A DNA stretch of 33,428 nucleotides from CADAWZ01 sp045114665. Its GTDB lineage: Bacteria > Vulcanimicrobiota > CADAWZ01. Numbering within the stretch: position 1 is the first letter of the stretch; each line of letters opens with the position of its first letter. This document shows positions 16,088 through 24,955 of this stretch, one piece after another. The notes beneath the pieces were generated by a model. That model saw only the letters and a program-made list of their open reading frames with translations, searched no databases and was not told the origin of the DNA. Both the position numbers and the translations under genes were made by a program. The stretch is from positions 1 through 33,428 of the forward strand of contig JBGUKW010000092.1 of assembly GCA_045114665.1 (NCBI GenBank), written 5' to 3'.

Positions 16088-17854
16088 CTATTTAGAAACC
16101 AACTCATCTATTGCCTTTTTGAGTTGAATATCATCTTTTTTACCGACAAGTCTTGGCTTCATCTCTATCTTGACATTGGGCTGTATCCCTCTTTTGTGAA
16201 TAATGCTTCCATTAGGTGACAAGAAATGTGCAATTGTAAGTTTAACAGCACAACCATTGTCTTGCTCAAAAACCTGTTGAACAGAACCTTTACCAAAAGT
16301 TCTTTCACCAACTAAAATTGCAGAATCATTATCCTTTAAAGCACCTGCAAATATTTCTGAAGAACTTGCAGATAATCTATTTACAAGTAACACTGTAGGA
16401 ATACCTACAAAAGGTTTATTGCTTAAAGTATTGCATGATAAAATTATATCATTGTGATCTACTTGTTTATGAATGACTTTTCCTTTTTCAACAAATCTAC
16501 TTGCAAGTTCAAGCCCTGCAACAAGATAACCGCCACCATTATTTCTAACATCAACAATAAGACCTTTTATGTCATTAGAAGGTTTCTTAACTTCAGCAAC
16601 AGCTATATCAAATTCTTCAGCAGTTTCAGACGCAAACGATCTAACACGTATATATCCAACATTTCCCTTATCTGATTTTATCACTTTATGAGAAACTGAT
16701 GTTATTTTTATATCATCACGTCTAATTTTTATATCAAAATATTTATGGTCTCTTAAAATTTTTAATTTAACATCTGAACCTTTAGGACCTCTCATTTTAG
16801 AGACACACATCATTATATCTACACTTTTAGTTTTCATGCCATCTATCTCTGCTATTACATCTCCTGGCAAAATACCAGCCTTAAAAGCAGGGGTTCCTTC
16901 AACAGGTTCAACAACAGTCAACTGACCATCACTTGACTGATTTTTTTCAATATAAACTCCTATGCCACCAAATGTCTTCTCATTTAAACTAAGCATCATA
17001 TCTGAATATTCTGAACTTGTCATAAGAGTTGAATATGGATCATTAAGTCCTAAATATAAACCAGTCATTATTGCATAGGAAAATATATTTTCTAGCTCAT
17101 CAAATGATACAATCTTTTTGGTAGAAATTTTTTTTTTATCAAAACCTTCTTTTATCTGTGGCTCATATTTACTAATTACTGATTTTAAAAAACCAACTTC
17201 AATATTACAATCACTTACATCAGATTTAAAATCTTTTACCCCAATTTCTTTAAAAAAACGATTTATTTCTCTTTCAACACTATGTTTTATATCTATCTCT
17301 GAAACTGTTCCCAAAAATACTTTTTTTATCAAAGTATAATTTACATCCCAAAAAAGCTGATCTGCCTTAAAATTCAATTGTTCTTTACCTGAGATATAAT
17401 CAGAATAGAGATAAATTTCATCAAGTATCTCATCTCCAAATGACTTATATGTCAAAGGATTTCTTTCAAGAGTGTACCAATCTATTGGATTCCATTGGTC
17501 TATAAATTTGCCAGTTGGAATATATGTAGGTCTATCAAAAGAAACAGAATTTGATGATTTTGCAGGTTTGTTTTTAATTGCTTTAGCTTTTGCCATAAAC
17601 ATATTAAATCCAACAAAAAGCAAAGCTAAAAAAACAATCATAACAACTGCAAATACTATGATATGAACTGGTCCTATTTTGCTTTTTTTATTCTGATTTT
17701 CGGATTTTATATAATCATCATATTTAGTAAAAGACATAGGCCATGGTTGCCCATTGTCATCATATCCTTCAGAACCTTCAGCAACATCTTCTACATTTCC
17801 TTCAGCCCCAGCTTGTTCTTCAGAAACATTTTGTTCTAAATTTTCATCACTCAT
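16088..17854 (-). CDS. S41 family C-terminal processing protease
   Basis: This 588-residue protease is anchored by one TM helix (about 64-88) after an acidic, cytoplasmic N-terminus, placing the rest outside the inner membrane. A helical region (100-290) precedes a PDZ domain (about 293-370, GGIGVYIEKN ... GTPAFKAGILPGDVIAEIDG). The S41 domain follows with VDVRNNGGGYL, the Ser block RLSASSSEIFAGAL (about 490-503) and the Lys in GERTFGKGSVQQ (about 522), so the Ser/Lys dyad is intact. Ctp proteases trim C termini of envelope proteins. The ATG has GAGAGGG upstream. It lies 24 bases after the TPR gene. Confidence 0.9.
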   Translation of the reverse strand: MSDENLEQNVSEEQAGAEGNVEDVAEGSEGYDDNGQPWPMSFTKYDDYIKSENQNKKSKIGPVHIIVFAVVMIVFLALLFVGFNMFMAKAKAIKNKPAKSSNSVSFDRPTYIPTGKFIDQWNPIDWYTLERNPLTYKSFGDEILDEIYLYSDYISGKEQLNFKADQLFWDVNYTLIKKVFLGTVSEIDIKHSVEREINRFFKEIGVKDFKSDVSDCNIEVGFLKSVISKYEPQIKEGFDKKKISTKKIVSFDELENIFSYAIMTGLYLGLNDPYSTLMTSSEYSDMMLSLNEKTFGGIGVYIEKNQSSDGQLTVVEPVEGTPAFKAGILPGDVIAEIDGMKTKSVDIMMCVSKMRGPKGSDVKLKILRDHKYFDIKIRRDDIKITSVSHKVIKSDKGNVGYIRVRSFASETAEEFDIAVAEVKKPSNDIKGLIVDVRNNGGGYLVAGLELASRFVEKGKVIHKQVDHNDIILSCNTLSNKPFVGIPTVLLVNRLSASSSEIFAGALKDNDSAILVGERTFGKGSVQQVFEQDNGCAVKLTIAHFLSPNGSIIHKRGIQPNVKIEMKPRLVGKKDDIQLKKAIDELVSK

Positions 17855-17878
17855 AAATTTTTCCCTCTCAATTAAGGA

Positions 17879-18730
17879 TTATGCCCCAGTTTGACCTAAA
17901 AAACTCCTAAGCATAGGAACTCTTTTATCATCCTTAGGAGCTAATTTTAAAAATTTTTTGAAATAAGGAACAGCTTCTCTATTTTTACCAGCTTTTATTT
18001 TAACTTGTCCTATATTAAAAAGTCCTTCTATATCATCTGGGCGTTTTTTTAAGTATGCTAAAAAATGTTTTTCAGCAGAAGCAAAATCTCCTGTCATTTT
18101 TTCCGATTGTGCCAAATTAAAAAGACTACCTGAATCATCTGGTTTTAAATTAACAGCTTTTCTCAAATATTTTAATGCAGATTCATACATTCTCTGGTTA
18201 AAATAATATGTTCCAAGAAGAAAATTTGACTTATAATTATTTGGGTCTGCTTCTACAGATTTCTTATAATATTCTGCAGCAGCCTGTGGATTTCCAGAAT
18301 TTTCAAGTAATTGACCATTTAAACTTATACAATCACTGTCAGAAGGATTTAACTTCATGGCTTGATCACAATATTTTCTTGCTTGTTTGTAATCTCCCTT
18401 ATCAAAATAGATAAAAGCAGTATTTAAAACTGGCTGAAATAAAGTTTTGTCAAGTTTTATAGCTTTTTCGTAATATTTTAAGGCTTTTTCTTTATCTCCC
18501 TTTTTATCAAGAATCATTCCTATATTATTGTAAGAATTTGCATATGAAGGATCAGCCTTTATTGATTTGATATATAAATCAACAGCTTTTTTATCATCCC
18601 CTGCAGTCATTGCCTTATTTCCCTGTTCTTTAAGCATAATAGCCTTTTGTCTATCTGCTCCAAAAACAGGATTTTGAATTGCTAAAAATATAAAAACAGA
18701 AATAAAAACTATAGAAAAAATTTTCTTCAT
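17879..18730 (-). CDS. Secreted TPR protein
   Basis: This 283-residue protein has a signal peptide (cleavage likely after VFG or FGA at about 24) and about seven tandem TPRs from residue 32 to the end, for example ANSYNNIGMILDKKGDKEKA and YKSNFLLGTYYFNQRMYESA. It is nearly all TPR and so a scaffold, here likely periplasmic. Periplasmic TPR partners of S41 proteases are known (NlpI with Prc in E. coli), and the adjacent protease gene 24 bases downstream makes the same pairing a reasonable inference. AGGCGG precedes the ATG by about ten bases. Confidence 0.8.
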   Translation of the reverse strand: MKKIFSIVFISVFIFLAIQNPVFGADRQKAIMLKEQGNKAMTAGDDKKAVDLYIKSIKADPSYANSYNNIGMILDKKGDKEKALKYYEKAIKLDKTLFQPVLNTAFIYFDKGDYKQARKYCDQAMKLNPSDSDCISLNGQLLENSGNPQAAAEYYKKSVEADPNNYKSNFLLGTYYFNQRMYESALKYLRKAVNLKPDDSGSLFNLAQSEKMTGDFASAEKHFLAYLKKRPDDIEGLFNIGQVKIKAGKNREAVPYFKKFLKLAPKDDKRVPMLRSFLGQTGA

Positions 18731-19038
18731 TTCAAAAAACCGCCTTTTTTTTATAATATTATTTCAAATTAGGGCTGTGAAAAAGTAAATAGAGGTGATG
18801 TCATTGCGAGGGAGCTATGCGACCGTGGCAATCTCAAGCACTTTTTTATTAACTAACACAACGAGTTAATTTACGAAAATTATATAAAAAAATACTTTTT
18901 TCACAGCCCCTTTTGCAAATTAATTTTTAACCACTCAACTATAAATTTAGCACTATAATTTTATTAACGGCTATAAATTATAACAAATTTGAAATAATTT
19001 TTATATATATAAATAGACGAATTATTTTATAATATATT
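18731..19038. other. Intergenic region carrying a repeat element
   Basis: No coding frame. Most of the left part is the inverted-repeat-bounded element at 18771-18911. The rest (18912-19038) is very AT-rich with no clear terminator for the ABC ATPase gene that ends at 19039. Confidence 0.6.
18771..18911. repeat. MITE-like element bounded by inverted repeats, with a dispersed-repeat core
   Basis: AGGGCTGTGAAAAAGTA (18771-18787) faces TACTTTTTTCACAGCCCCT (18893-18911). The heptamer CAAATTA occurs just outside on both sides (18765-18771 and 18916-18922). The core has TGTCATTGCGAGG (18799-18811) and GCAATCTCAAG (18828-18838), which recur inverted at 22563-22646. The core is far more GC-rich than its surroundings. 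Confidence 0.65.
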
Positions 19039-19704
19039 TTATTTTATAAATTTTCCATCTTCCATATATAAAACCCTATCACCATATGGTAAAACAAGTG
19101 GATCATGTGTAACAGTTATAATAGAAACATTATATTTATCTGATGTTTCCCTCAACAATTTCATTATAATAGAAGATGACTGAGTATCCAATTCAGATGT
19201 AGGTTCATCAGCCAAAATTAGCTCTGGCGAATTTATAAAAGCTCTTGCTATTGCAACTCTCTGAGCTTCTCCCCCAGATAATTCATTTGGGAAAAAATCA
19301 GCTCTATTTGAAATCTCAAGAATTTCAAGAAGTTCATTAGCTTTTTTTAATCCATCTTCATAATTTTTGCCTGAATACCTTAAAGGAAGTAATATATTTT
19401 CAAGAACTGTTAAATGAAATTGTAAATATATTTTTTGGAAAACAAAACCAACATGCTCTCTTCTAAAAACAGTCATATCTTCAGAATTTGAAAAAGCAAT
19501 TTTTTTTCCTTCAAAAAACAAATCTCCAGATGTAGGAAAATCAAGAAAACCAATAATATTTAAAAAAGTTGTTTTTCCACAGCCTGATCTTCCTGTTATA
19601 CAGATAAATTCTCCCCTATCAATAGAAAAATCGACTGAATTTAAGGCATTTACAACGCTTCTACCTCTTTTAAAAACTTTAGTTAAATTTTCTCCTCTTA
19701 TCAT
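19039..19704 (-). CDS. ABC transporter ATP-binding protein, MacB/LolD type
   Basis: This 221-residue ATPase has Walker A GRSGCGKTT, Q-loop FVFQKIYLQFHLTVLEN, signature LSGGEAQRVAIARA, Walker B LILADEPTSELD and the switch His in TVTHDP. Sequence style and length match LolD/MacB/FtsE-like ATPases that drive mechanotransmission by FtsX-type permeases, such as the one encoded 33 bases upstream. The substrate is unknown; lipoprotein release, antibiotic or peptide export are family options. The ATG has GAGGA upstream. Confidence 0.9.
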   Translation of the reverse strand: MIRGENLTKVFKRGRSVVNALNSVDFSIDRGEFICITGRSGCGKTTFLNIIGFLDFPTSGDLFFEGKKIAFSNSEDMTVFRREHVGFVFQKIYLQFHLTVLENILLPLRYSGKNYEDGLKKANELLEILEISNRADFFPNELSGGEAQRVAIARAFINSPELILADEPTSELDTQSSSIIMKLLRETSDKYNVSIITVTHDPLVLPYGDRVLYMEDGKFIK

Positions 19705-19737
19705 CCGTCCTCATCTATTATTGATATTGTATTTTTT

Positions 19738-20865
19738 TCACCCTCGCAAAAGCACAGATGTATTTTCTGACAATATACTTTTCAACGGTATCCAAACAGC
19801 AAAAGCTGAAACCACAACAGACCAAACAAAAGACAATATCAAAATATCTAAACTTATTCTAAAAACAGAACCTCCGCCAGTTTGAGGTAGATATTGACAT
19901 AAAAACACAAATAAATATGATAACAAAACGCCAATTACCCAAGCAAAAACAACCATCAAAAATGACTCTGAAAAAAACTCTGAAAAAATATGTTTCTTCT
20001 CTGCTCCCAATGCACGCTTTACTGCAATTTCTGATTTTCTCTCAGTAACAGCCATTGAAATAACAGATGAAATAGAAGCAAGAGAACCAACTCCTGAAAT
20101 CAAAAAGAAAACCAATGTCAAATAATTCCAAAAAGCTAAAGAACCAGATGTCTCTTTTTCTATCTCAGATGAATCAACAGATTTTATATATTCTATTTTT
20201 TTCTTTGCCTCAGAAGAAATTTTTTCAAATGAATCGTTTTTTTCTGGAACTACCATTATACAAGTTATCAAATTTTGTCTCTCTGTAATATCCTGCAAAG
20301 TTTTTAAATTTACAATAACTTGTCTATCAGGAAATGAAGATGTTTTCTTCATTATTCCACTTACTTTAAATTTTTTCCCTTTTAAAGTAAATTCACTTCC
20401 AATATTTAAATTATCTCTTTGGGCTATATCCCAACCGACAAGAGCATCTAAATCAGCCGATATATTTTTTCCTGTAAAAATACCTGATGAATCTGTATAT
20501 ATATTAACTTTTTCTTTAGAAATACCTACAACGATGTCTGGAATACCAACTACAACAATATCGTCAGATGACATTCTTGTTACAAGCATTGGAACAAATT
20601 CAGATATTCCATCAATCTTCGAAATTATTTCAACTTTTTCTTCTGGAATTAATCCTCCACCTATCCAAAAATTTTTCTTTTCACACAAAAAAATTCTGTT
20701 AGAAAAAATTTTCGAAATCCCCATTGATAACTCAGTAAAATATGAGCCTATGGAAGATATAAGAATCATCAAAAATATTCCAACTGCAGTAGCTAATACT
20801 GCAGGTATGACACGAGATTTTCTCCTCGATAACAACAACAAAGATTCTTTAATTATTTTTATCAT
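19738..20865 (-). CDS. ABC transporter permease, MacB/FtsX type
   Basis: This 375-residue permease has TM1 at about 20-42, a large extracytoplasmic MacB-like domain (about 45-245), and three TM helices near 248-270, 302-325 and 342-362. The motif ERKSEIAVKRALGAEKKHI after TM2 is the typical coupling segment of FtsX/MacB permeases. With the adjacent ATPase it should form a homodimeric type VII exporter. Its start overlaps the atpZ stop by 17 bases, and GGAAG precedes the ATG, pointing to cotranslation. Confidence 0.88.
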   Translation of the reverse strand: MIKIIKESLLLLSRRKSRVIPAVLATAVGIFLMILISSIGSYFTELSMGISKIFSNRIFLCEKKNFWIGGGLIPEEKVEIISKIDGISEFVPMLVTRMSSDDIVVVGIPDIVVGISKEKVNIYTDSSGIFTGKNISADLDALVGWDIAQRDNLNIGSEFTLKGKKFKVSGIMKKTSSFPDRQVIVNLKTLQDITERQNLITCIMVVPEKNDSFEKISSEAKKKIEYIKSVDSSEIEKETSGSLAFWNYLTLVFFLISGVGSLASISSVISMAVTERKSEIAVKRALGAEKKHIFSEFFSESFLMVVFAWVIGVLLSYLFVFLCQYLPQTGGGSVFRISLDILILSFVWSVVVSAFAVWIPLKSILSENTSVLLRG

Positions 20866-21094
20866 TATTTTCGTCTTCCAAATATTTGTTCAAACGAAAC
20901 ATCAGTTTAAAAACACAATATCCAGCAGAAAAAATTCCCAATAAAAAGCCTAAAATCAGAAACAAAGGCATTGAGTCAAATTTTTTATCAAGAAAATAAC
21001 CGAGAAAAAAGCCACCCAAAACACAAAAGACTACAGCAAAACCGATACCTGAAGCTTGAGATGACAAATAATTAGCTTTAAATTTATCTTTCAT
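20849..21094 (-). CDS. AtpZ/AtpI family small membrane protein
   Basis: This 81-residue protein has two TM helices (about 17-36 and 43-66); the hairpin SGIGFAVVFCVLGGFFLGYFLDKKF is typical of AtpZ (ATPase_gene1, PF09527), a small protein normally encoded ahead of F-type ATP synthase genes and linked to Mg2+/Ca2+ transport or c-ring assembly. No atp gene is present in the window. The ATG overlaps the wecB stop as TAATG, and the 3' end overlaps the permease gene. Confidence 0.75.
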   Translation of the reverse strand: MKDKFKANYLSSQASGIGFAVVFCVLGGFFLGYFLDKKFDSMPLFLILGFLLGIFSAGYCVFKLMFRLNKYLEDENNDKNN

Positions 21095-22239
21095 TAACCA
21101 GCAAATTCATCAATAACTCTTGACTCTACTCCCTTAAAATTGAGAATAATATCAACTATTCTATCTGATGCCTTGCCATCACCATATGGATTTACAGCTT
21201 TTGCCATTTTTTCATAGACATCATTGTCTCTAAGTAGTAAAGAGGCAATCTCAAAAACTTTATTCTCATCAGTACCAGCAAGAATAGCTGTACCTGCTCT
21301 AAGACCTTCTGGACGTTCAGTATTTTCTCTCAAAACAATTACAGGTTTTCCAATAGAAGGAGCTTCTTCCTGAAGACCTCCAGAATCGGTCAATACAAAA
21401 AATGACTTTTTCATCAATCCTATCATTACAGGATAATCAACAGGATCCATCAAAAGAACTCTGTCAATATTTGACAATTCAGCGAAAACAACATCTCTAA
21501 CAGCAGGATTTCTATGTACTGAAAAAACGATCTCAACATCTTTATGTTCAGAAACAATTCTCTTCAAAGCCCTGCATATATTTCTCATAGGCTCGCCTAA
21601 ATTTTCACGCCTATGTGTTTCAACAAAAAGAATTTTCTTTTTATCATCATGAAATTTTACAAACTCATCTGGATATACAACATCATTCTTTGCTAAAATA
21701 TACTGAAGAGAATCAACAACAGTATTTCCAGTCAAATATATTTTATTTTCATCTACTCCAAATTTCAAAAGATTTTCTTTTGCTTCTCTTGTTGGAGCAA
21801 AATGTATTGAAGCAAGAGATGAAACAATTCTCCTATTCATTTCTTCTGGGAAAGGATTGTACATATCATCTGTTCTAAGACCTGCTTCAACATGACCAAC
21901 AGGAATTTTATGATAAAAAGCAGACAAAGCTCCAGCCAAAACAGTAGTTGTATCTCCCTGAACCAAAACAATATCAGGCTTAACTTCTTCCATTATTTTT
22001 TCCAAACCAGTCAAAACCCTAACTGTTATATCTGAAAGAGTTTGTCTATCTTTCATAATATCCAAATCATAATCTGCTTTCAAATCAAATAAATTCATGA
22101 CTTGATCGAGCATTTGTCTATGTTGTGCAGTCAAAACAACGATTGGCTGGATATTTTTTTCTGATTTCAATTTCATTACAACAGGAGCCATTTTTATGCC
22201 CTCTGGTCTTGTACCAAAGACAGCCATAACCTTTATCAT
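21094..22239 (-). CDS. wecB: UDP-N-acetylglucosamine 2-epimerase (non-hydrolysing)
   Basis: This enzyme interconverts UDP-GlcNAc and UDP-ManNAc for surface polysaccharide synthesis. Motifs are complete: GTRPEGIKMAP at the N-terminus, VQGDTTT, GHVEAGLRT, PEEMNRR, ETHRREN and TDSGGLQEEAPSIGKP...RENTERPEG. The ATG at 22239 (about 381 residues) has GGAGG five bases upstream; an in-frame TTG at 22251 overlaps that site and is rejected. It leads a four-gene unit with atpZ and the ABC pair. wecA, which uses a related substrate, lies 480 bases upstream in another unit. Confidence 0.93.
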   Translation of the reverse strand: MIKVMAVFGTRPEGIKMAPVVMKLKSEKNIQPIVVLTAQHRQMLDQVMNLFDLKADYDLDIMKDRQTLSDITVRVLTGLEKIMEEVKPDIVLVQGDTTTVLAGALSAFYHKIPVGHVEAGLRTDDMYNPFPEEMNRRIVSSLASIHFAPTREAKENLLKFGVDENKIYLTGNTVVDSLQYILAKNDVVYPDEFVKFHDDKKKILFVETHRRENLGEPMRNICRALKRIVSEHKDVEIVFSVHRNPAVRDVVFAELSNIDRVLLMDPVDYPVMIGLMKKSFFVLTDSGGLQEEAPSIGKPVIVLRENTERPEGLRAGTAILAGTDENKVFEIASLLLRDNDVYEKMAKAVNPYGDGKASDRIVDIILNFKGVESRVIDEFAG

Positions 22240-22324
22240 AAAAGCCTCCAAAGTTCAATTTGTTTTTTAAATATTCTGTAAATAATGATGTTTATCCTCT
22301 ACTATTTTATTTGTACTAAAAGCT

Positions 22325-22350
22325 ACAAAAAAAACCGGCCAAAAGGCCGG
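22325..22350 (-). terminator. Intrinsic terminator
   Basis: Read on the minus strand, CCGGCC-TTTT-GGCCGG (22350-22335) is followed by eight T. It is a strong hairpin, placed about 370 bases after the wecA stop, so it would end the mla-kinase-wecA transcript before wecB. Confidence 0.88.
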
Positions 22351-22562
22351 AAACAATTTCTTTCCTCTATTTATTATTTCTACTATTTATTGTTCACTTT
22401 TACAGCAATTTTCAAAATTAGTACAAATTTAGTTTGTGGTATAATTGACATACTCCCCATAAATAAATTTAGGGGCATTACGGTGCTTTTCGGTAAATTA
22501 CACATTTCATTCTAAATATAGGCAATCGACTTAATTTTTAAGTAAATAATAGTTTACAGGCT

Positions 22563-22646
22563 TAGATTGCTGGGCTTCCCCCTTGCTGGGATTGTTTTTT
22601 AAAAACTCGTTAGAGTTTTTAACTATTTCCAAGCCTCGCAATGACA
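22563..22646 (-). repeat. Dispersed repeat with TGTCATTGCGAGG / GCAATCT ends
   Basis: On the minus strand it begins TGTCATTGCGAGG (22646-22634) and ends GCAATCT (22570-22564), matching the ends of the core at 18799-18838 in the opposite orientation. A hairpin AAAAACTC-GTTA-GAGTTTTT lies inside. Similar CATTGCGAGG...GCAATCTC elements are common intergenic repeats in many bacterial genomes. Confidence 0.6.
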
Positions 22647-22720
22647 AAGTGGCAGTATACAGCCATATATTGAATAGTTTATAGCAACTTTTAAATATGC
22701 AAAAATAGTTTTATCAATAA

Positions 22721-23698
22721 CTATCTCAATGTAAAATAACAAACAAAAAGAGCTATTAAGCCTAAAACGATATTTATAGAATATATGATTAAAACTGCTT
22801 GAACTTGAGTTAATCCCAAAGCGAGTAATCTATGATGAATATGACCTTTATCAGGTTTAAAAATAGGTTGATGATTGCTCGCTCTTCTCACTATAGCCCA
22901 TGCGGTGTCAAAAATTGGCAATCCCATTATTAAAAAAGGAATTACCATAGCAACAGTTGTTGTCGTCTTTAGTCCACCAACAACAGAGGCAATAGCAAAA
23001 ACAGAACCTATAAATAAACTTCCTGTATCACCCATAAAAATTTTGGCAGGGTGAAAATTGTATTTCAAAAAACCAAGGGCAGAACCTGCAAGAGCAGCCA
23101 TTATTCCAGCAACAAGTAATTGTCCCTTCATAAGTGCAACTATTAAAAAAATAATTGCAGATATAACAGATACTCCTCCTAAAAGCCCATCTAAACCATC
23201 AAGAAGATTTACAGCATTTATGATTCCAACTATCCAAAAAATTGTTACTGGAACAGCAATATAAATAGGCAAATATATTAAACCTTCACCAAAGGGATTT
23301 GTAAAAAAATTTACAATGATTCCAAAAAACATTACAATGGATACAGTAAAAATTTGACAACATAACTTAACCTTTGCAGGCATATTTATTATATCATCAA
23401 TAAATCCTGTAATAAATGAAAGAAGACCAGCAATAAGAAAACCGCAAAATAACATCAAATCCCTCGAAGAAATTTCAGGATTATAATGCTTCCAAATAGC
23501 CATTCCAACGCAAGAAGCAACCAAAAAACCGATAAATGTTGCTATTCCTCCGCCATAAGGAATTGGCTCTTTATGCACTTTTCTTTCATTAGGGCGATCA
23601 ACAAATCCATTAGCAGAAGATATTTTTATCACAACAGGTGTTAAAAAATATGTTACTGAAAGTGCCAATAAAAAAATGGCAATAAGTACAAAATACAC
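22721..23698 (-). CDS. Undecaprenyl-phosphate GlcNAc-1-phosphate transferase (WecA/TagO family)
   Basis: This 325-residue polytopic protein (about 10 TM helices) belongs to the MraY/WecA family, which moves a sugar-1-phosphate from a UDP-sugar to undecaprenyl phosphate. Motifs: RPNERKVHKEPIPYGGG near the N-terminus, FIDDI, NAVNLLDGLDGLLGG, MGDTGSLFIG and the HIHHRLL loop typical of the WecA/TagO/RgpG branch rather than MraY. It starts lipid-linked glycan assembly at the inner membrane. The start lies 18 bases after the kinase stop, so the gene is the last of the mla-kinase unit. Confidence 0.9.
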   Translation of the reverse strand: MYFVLIAIFLLALSVTYFLTPVVIKISSANGFVDRPNERKVHKEPIPYGGGIATFIGFLVASCVGMAIWKHYNPEISSRDLMLFCGFLIAGLLSFITGFIDDIINMPAKVKLCCQIFTVSIVMFFGIIVNFFTNPFGEGLIYLPIYIAVPVTIFWIVGIINAVNLLDGLDGLLGGVSVISAIIFLIVALMKGQLLVAGIMAALAGSALGFLKYNFHPAKIFMGDTGSLFIGSVFAIASVVGGLKTTTTVAMVIPFLIMGLPIFDTAWAIVRRASNHQPIFKPDKGHIHHRLLALGLTQVQAVLIIYSINIVLGLIALFVCYFTLR

Positions 23699-23716
23699 TA
23701 AATCAACCCCTAAAAA

Positions 23717-24931
23717 CTACATTATCATCCAAGAACCTGATTTAAAATTTTCATAATCTGAAATAAAACGATCGACTAAATCTTTAGCATCTCTATCAGT
23801 AGCAGAACAAGGGTTTATCTTTCCCAATAAAGATGGGGATAATATTCCCTCTTTCTCGTAAAGTTCAATACATTTAGAAGAATCATTCTTTTTTATAATC
23901 AATTCAAATTTAGTTGGACATGCCAGTGTTACAACTAAATAATCAAGATTTTGTGGAATAAAACTTGTATAACGCTCATTTTCATACCTCTTAATTAAAT
24001 CATTTAAAAGAGGTGATAAAATTTCGGAATGAAATTTATTTACAGATTCCGTAAATACAAAAGAATCATCATTACAATATGAAAGTGGATTATATCCTAA
24101 TTCAGCAATAAGTCTTTCCTGCATTTCACCTGCAGTCTGAATTCTCTCTTCAGGATTCCAAGCAAGAGAATCATAAATTATATTTGCAAGTCCCTGTGGA
24201 ACTTCAATGCCAAAATCTTCAAAAGCAGCAAATTCAAAATCAACAGGTCGATGACCAGTCAAAAGCTCATGCATAGCTGCTCCCAAAGCATATAAATCAG
24301 ACCTTGGCTCAGGCATTCCAGCCTGTTGCTCTGGTGGTGCATACCCAGGAGTTCCAATCCAAAATCCCTCACCAGGATTTGAAACTCTTGCAATACCAAA
24401 ATCAATTAACATTATCCTATTATCACAGTCTCTTACAAGAATATTTGAGGGCTTTATATCTCTATGTGCTACAGGAACTTCAAGATTATGAATATATTTT
24501 AAAGCCTCACAAACCTCTATTCCAACCTTTGTAACATATTCTATTCCAAGACCTGGATTACCATCATGTTTTAGTATATTTGAAAGGTCTCTTCCCTCAA
24601 TAAAATCCATTACAAAAAAGAATGAATTGTCAGAGACAAAATTATCCGTAACCCTTGGAATATTAGGATGACATATTCCATTTAAAACTTGAATTTCAGA
24701 AACAAATCTATCAATAGAATCTCTTCTTTCCTGTGGATCTCTAAAACTGTCAAGCATTTGTTTTAAAGCCATTATCCTGTTATCCATATTCAAATCAGCA
24801 ACTTGATAAACGGCTCCCATTCCACCTGCTTTTACTCTTTTTACTATTTTATATCGACCATCTAATACAGTATCTTCTTTAAGCCACATTCCATCATCTG
24901 GATTTATATCTGTACTTATATTCATATCCAT
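23717..24931 (-). CDS. Ser/Thr protein kinase (Hanks type)
   Basis: This 404-residue kinase has its domain at about 22-290: glycine loop KAGGMGAVY (34-42), Lys57 in ALKQM, catalytic loop HRDIKPSNI, LIDFGIARV (DFG), activation segment GTPGYAPPEQ and SDLYALGAAMHELLTGHRP. All catalytic residues are present. There is no TM helix and no PASTA domain; the C-terminal 110 residues match no family I know. It should be cytoplasmic. The gene lies between mlaD (24 bases) and wecA (18 bases), so its targets may include lipid transport or undecaprenyl-sugar enzymes; that is inference. GGAGGT precedes the ATG. Confidence 0.9.
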   Translation of the reverse strand: MDMNISTDINPDDGMWLKEDTVLDGRYKIVKRVKAGGMGAVYQVADLNMDNRIMALKQMLDSFRDPQERRDSIDRFVSEIQVLNGICHPNIPRVTDNFVSDNSFFFVMDFIEGRDLSNILKHDGNPGLGIEYVTKVGIEVCEALKYIHNLEVPVAHRDIKPSNILVRDCDNRIMLIDFGIARVSNPGEGFWIGTPGYAPPEQQAGMPEPRSDLYALGAAMHELLTGHRPVDFEFAAFEDFGIEVPQGLANIIYDSLAWNPEERIQTAGEMQERLIAELGYNPLSYCNDDSFVFTESVNKFHSEILSPLLNDLIKRYENERYTSFIPQNLDYLVVTLACPTKFELIIKKNDSSKCIELYEKEGILSPSLLGKINPCSATDRDAKDLVDRFISDYENFKSGSWMIM

Positions 24932-24955
24932 ATCCTAAGCTACCTCCAGTTAAGG

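Larger units (their letters stand above)
22240..22720. other. Intergenic region with terminator and dispersed repeat
   Basis: No credible gene. It holds the hairpin terminator at 22325-22350, a partial stem CCCC(22454 onward)...GGGG around 22475, and a repeat element with a TCATTGCGAGG core. The wecB promoter should lie between the terminator and 22240. The block 22285-22515 is open on the plus strand but runs across the terminator and has no coding features. Confidence 0.55.

Noticed and set aside
22440..22450. TATAAT followed by TTGACA near 22440
   Set aside because: The boxes are in the wrong order for a promoter, and neither has a good partner at 16-18 bases.
22285..22515. 76-codon plus-strand open frame
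   Set aside because: It crosses a strong terminator hairpin, lacks a ribosome binding site and reads as random Tyr/Phe-rich sequence.
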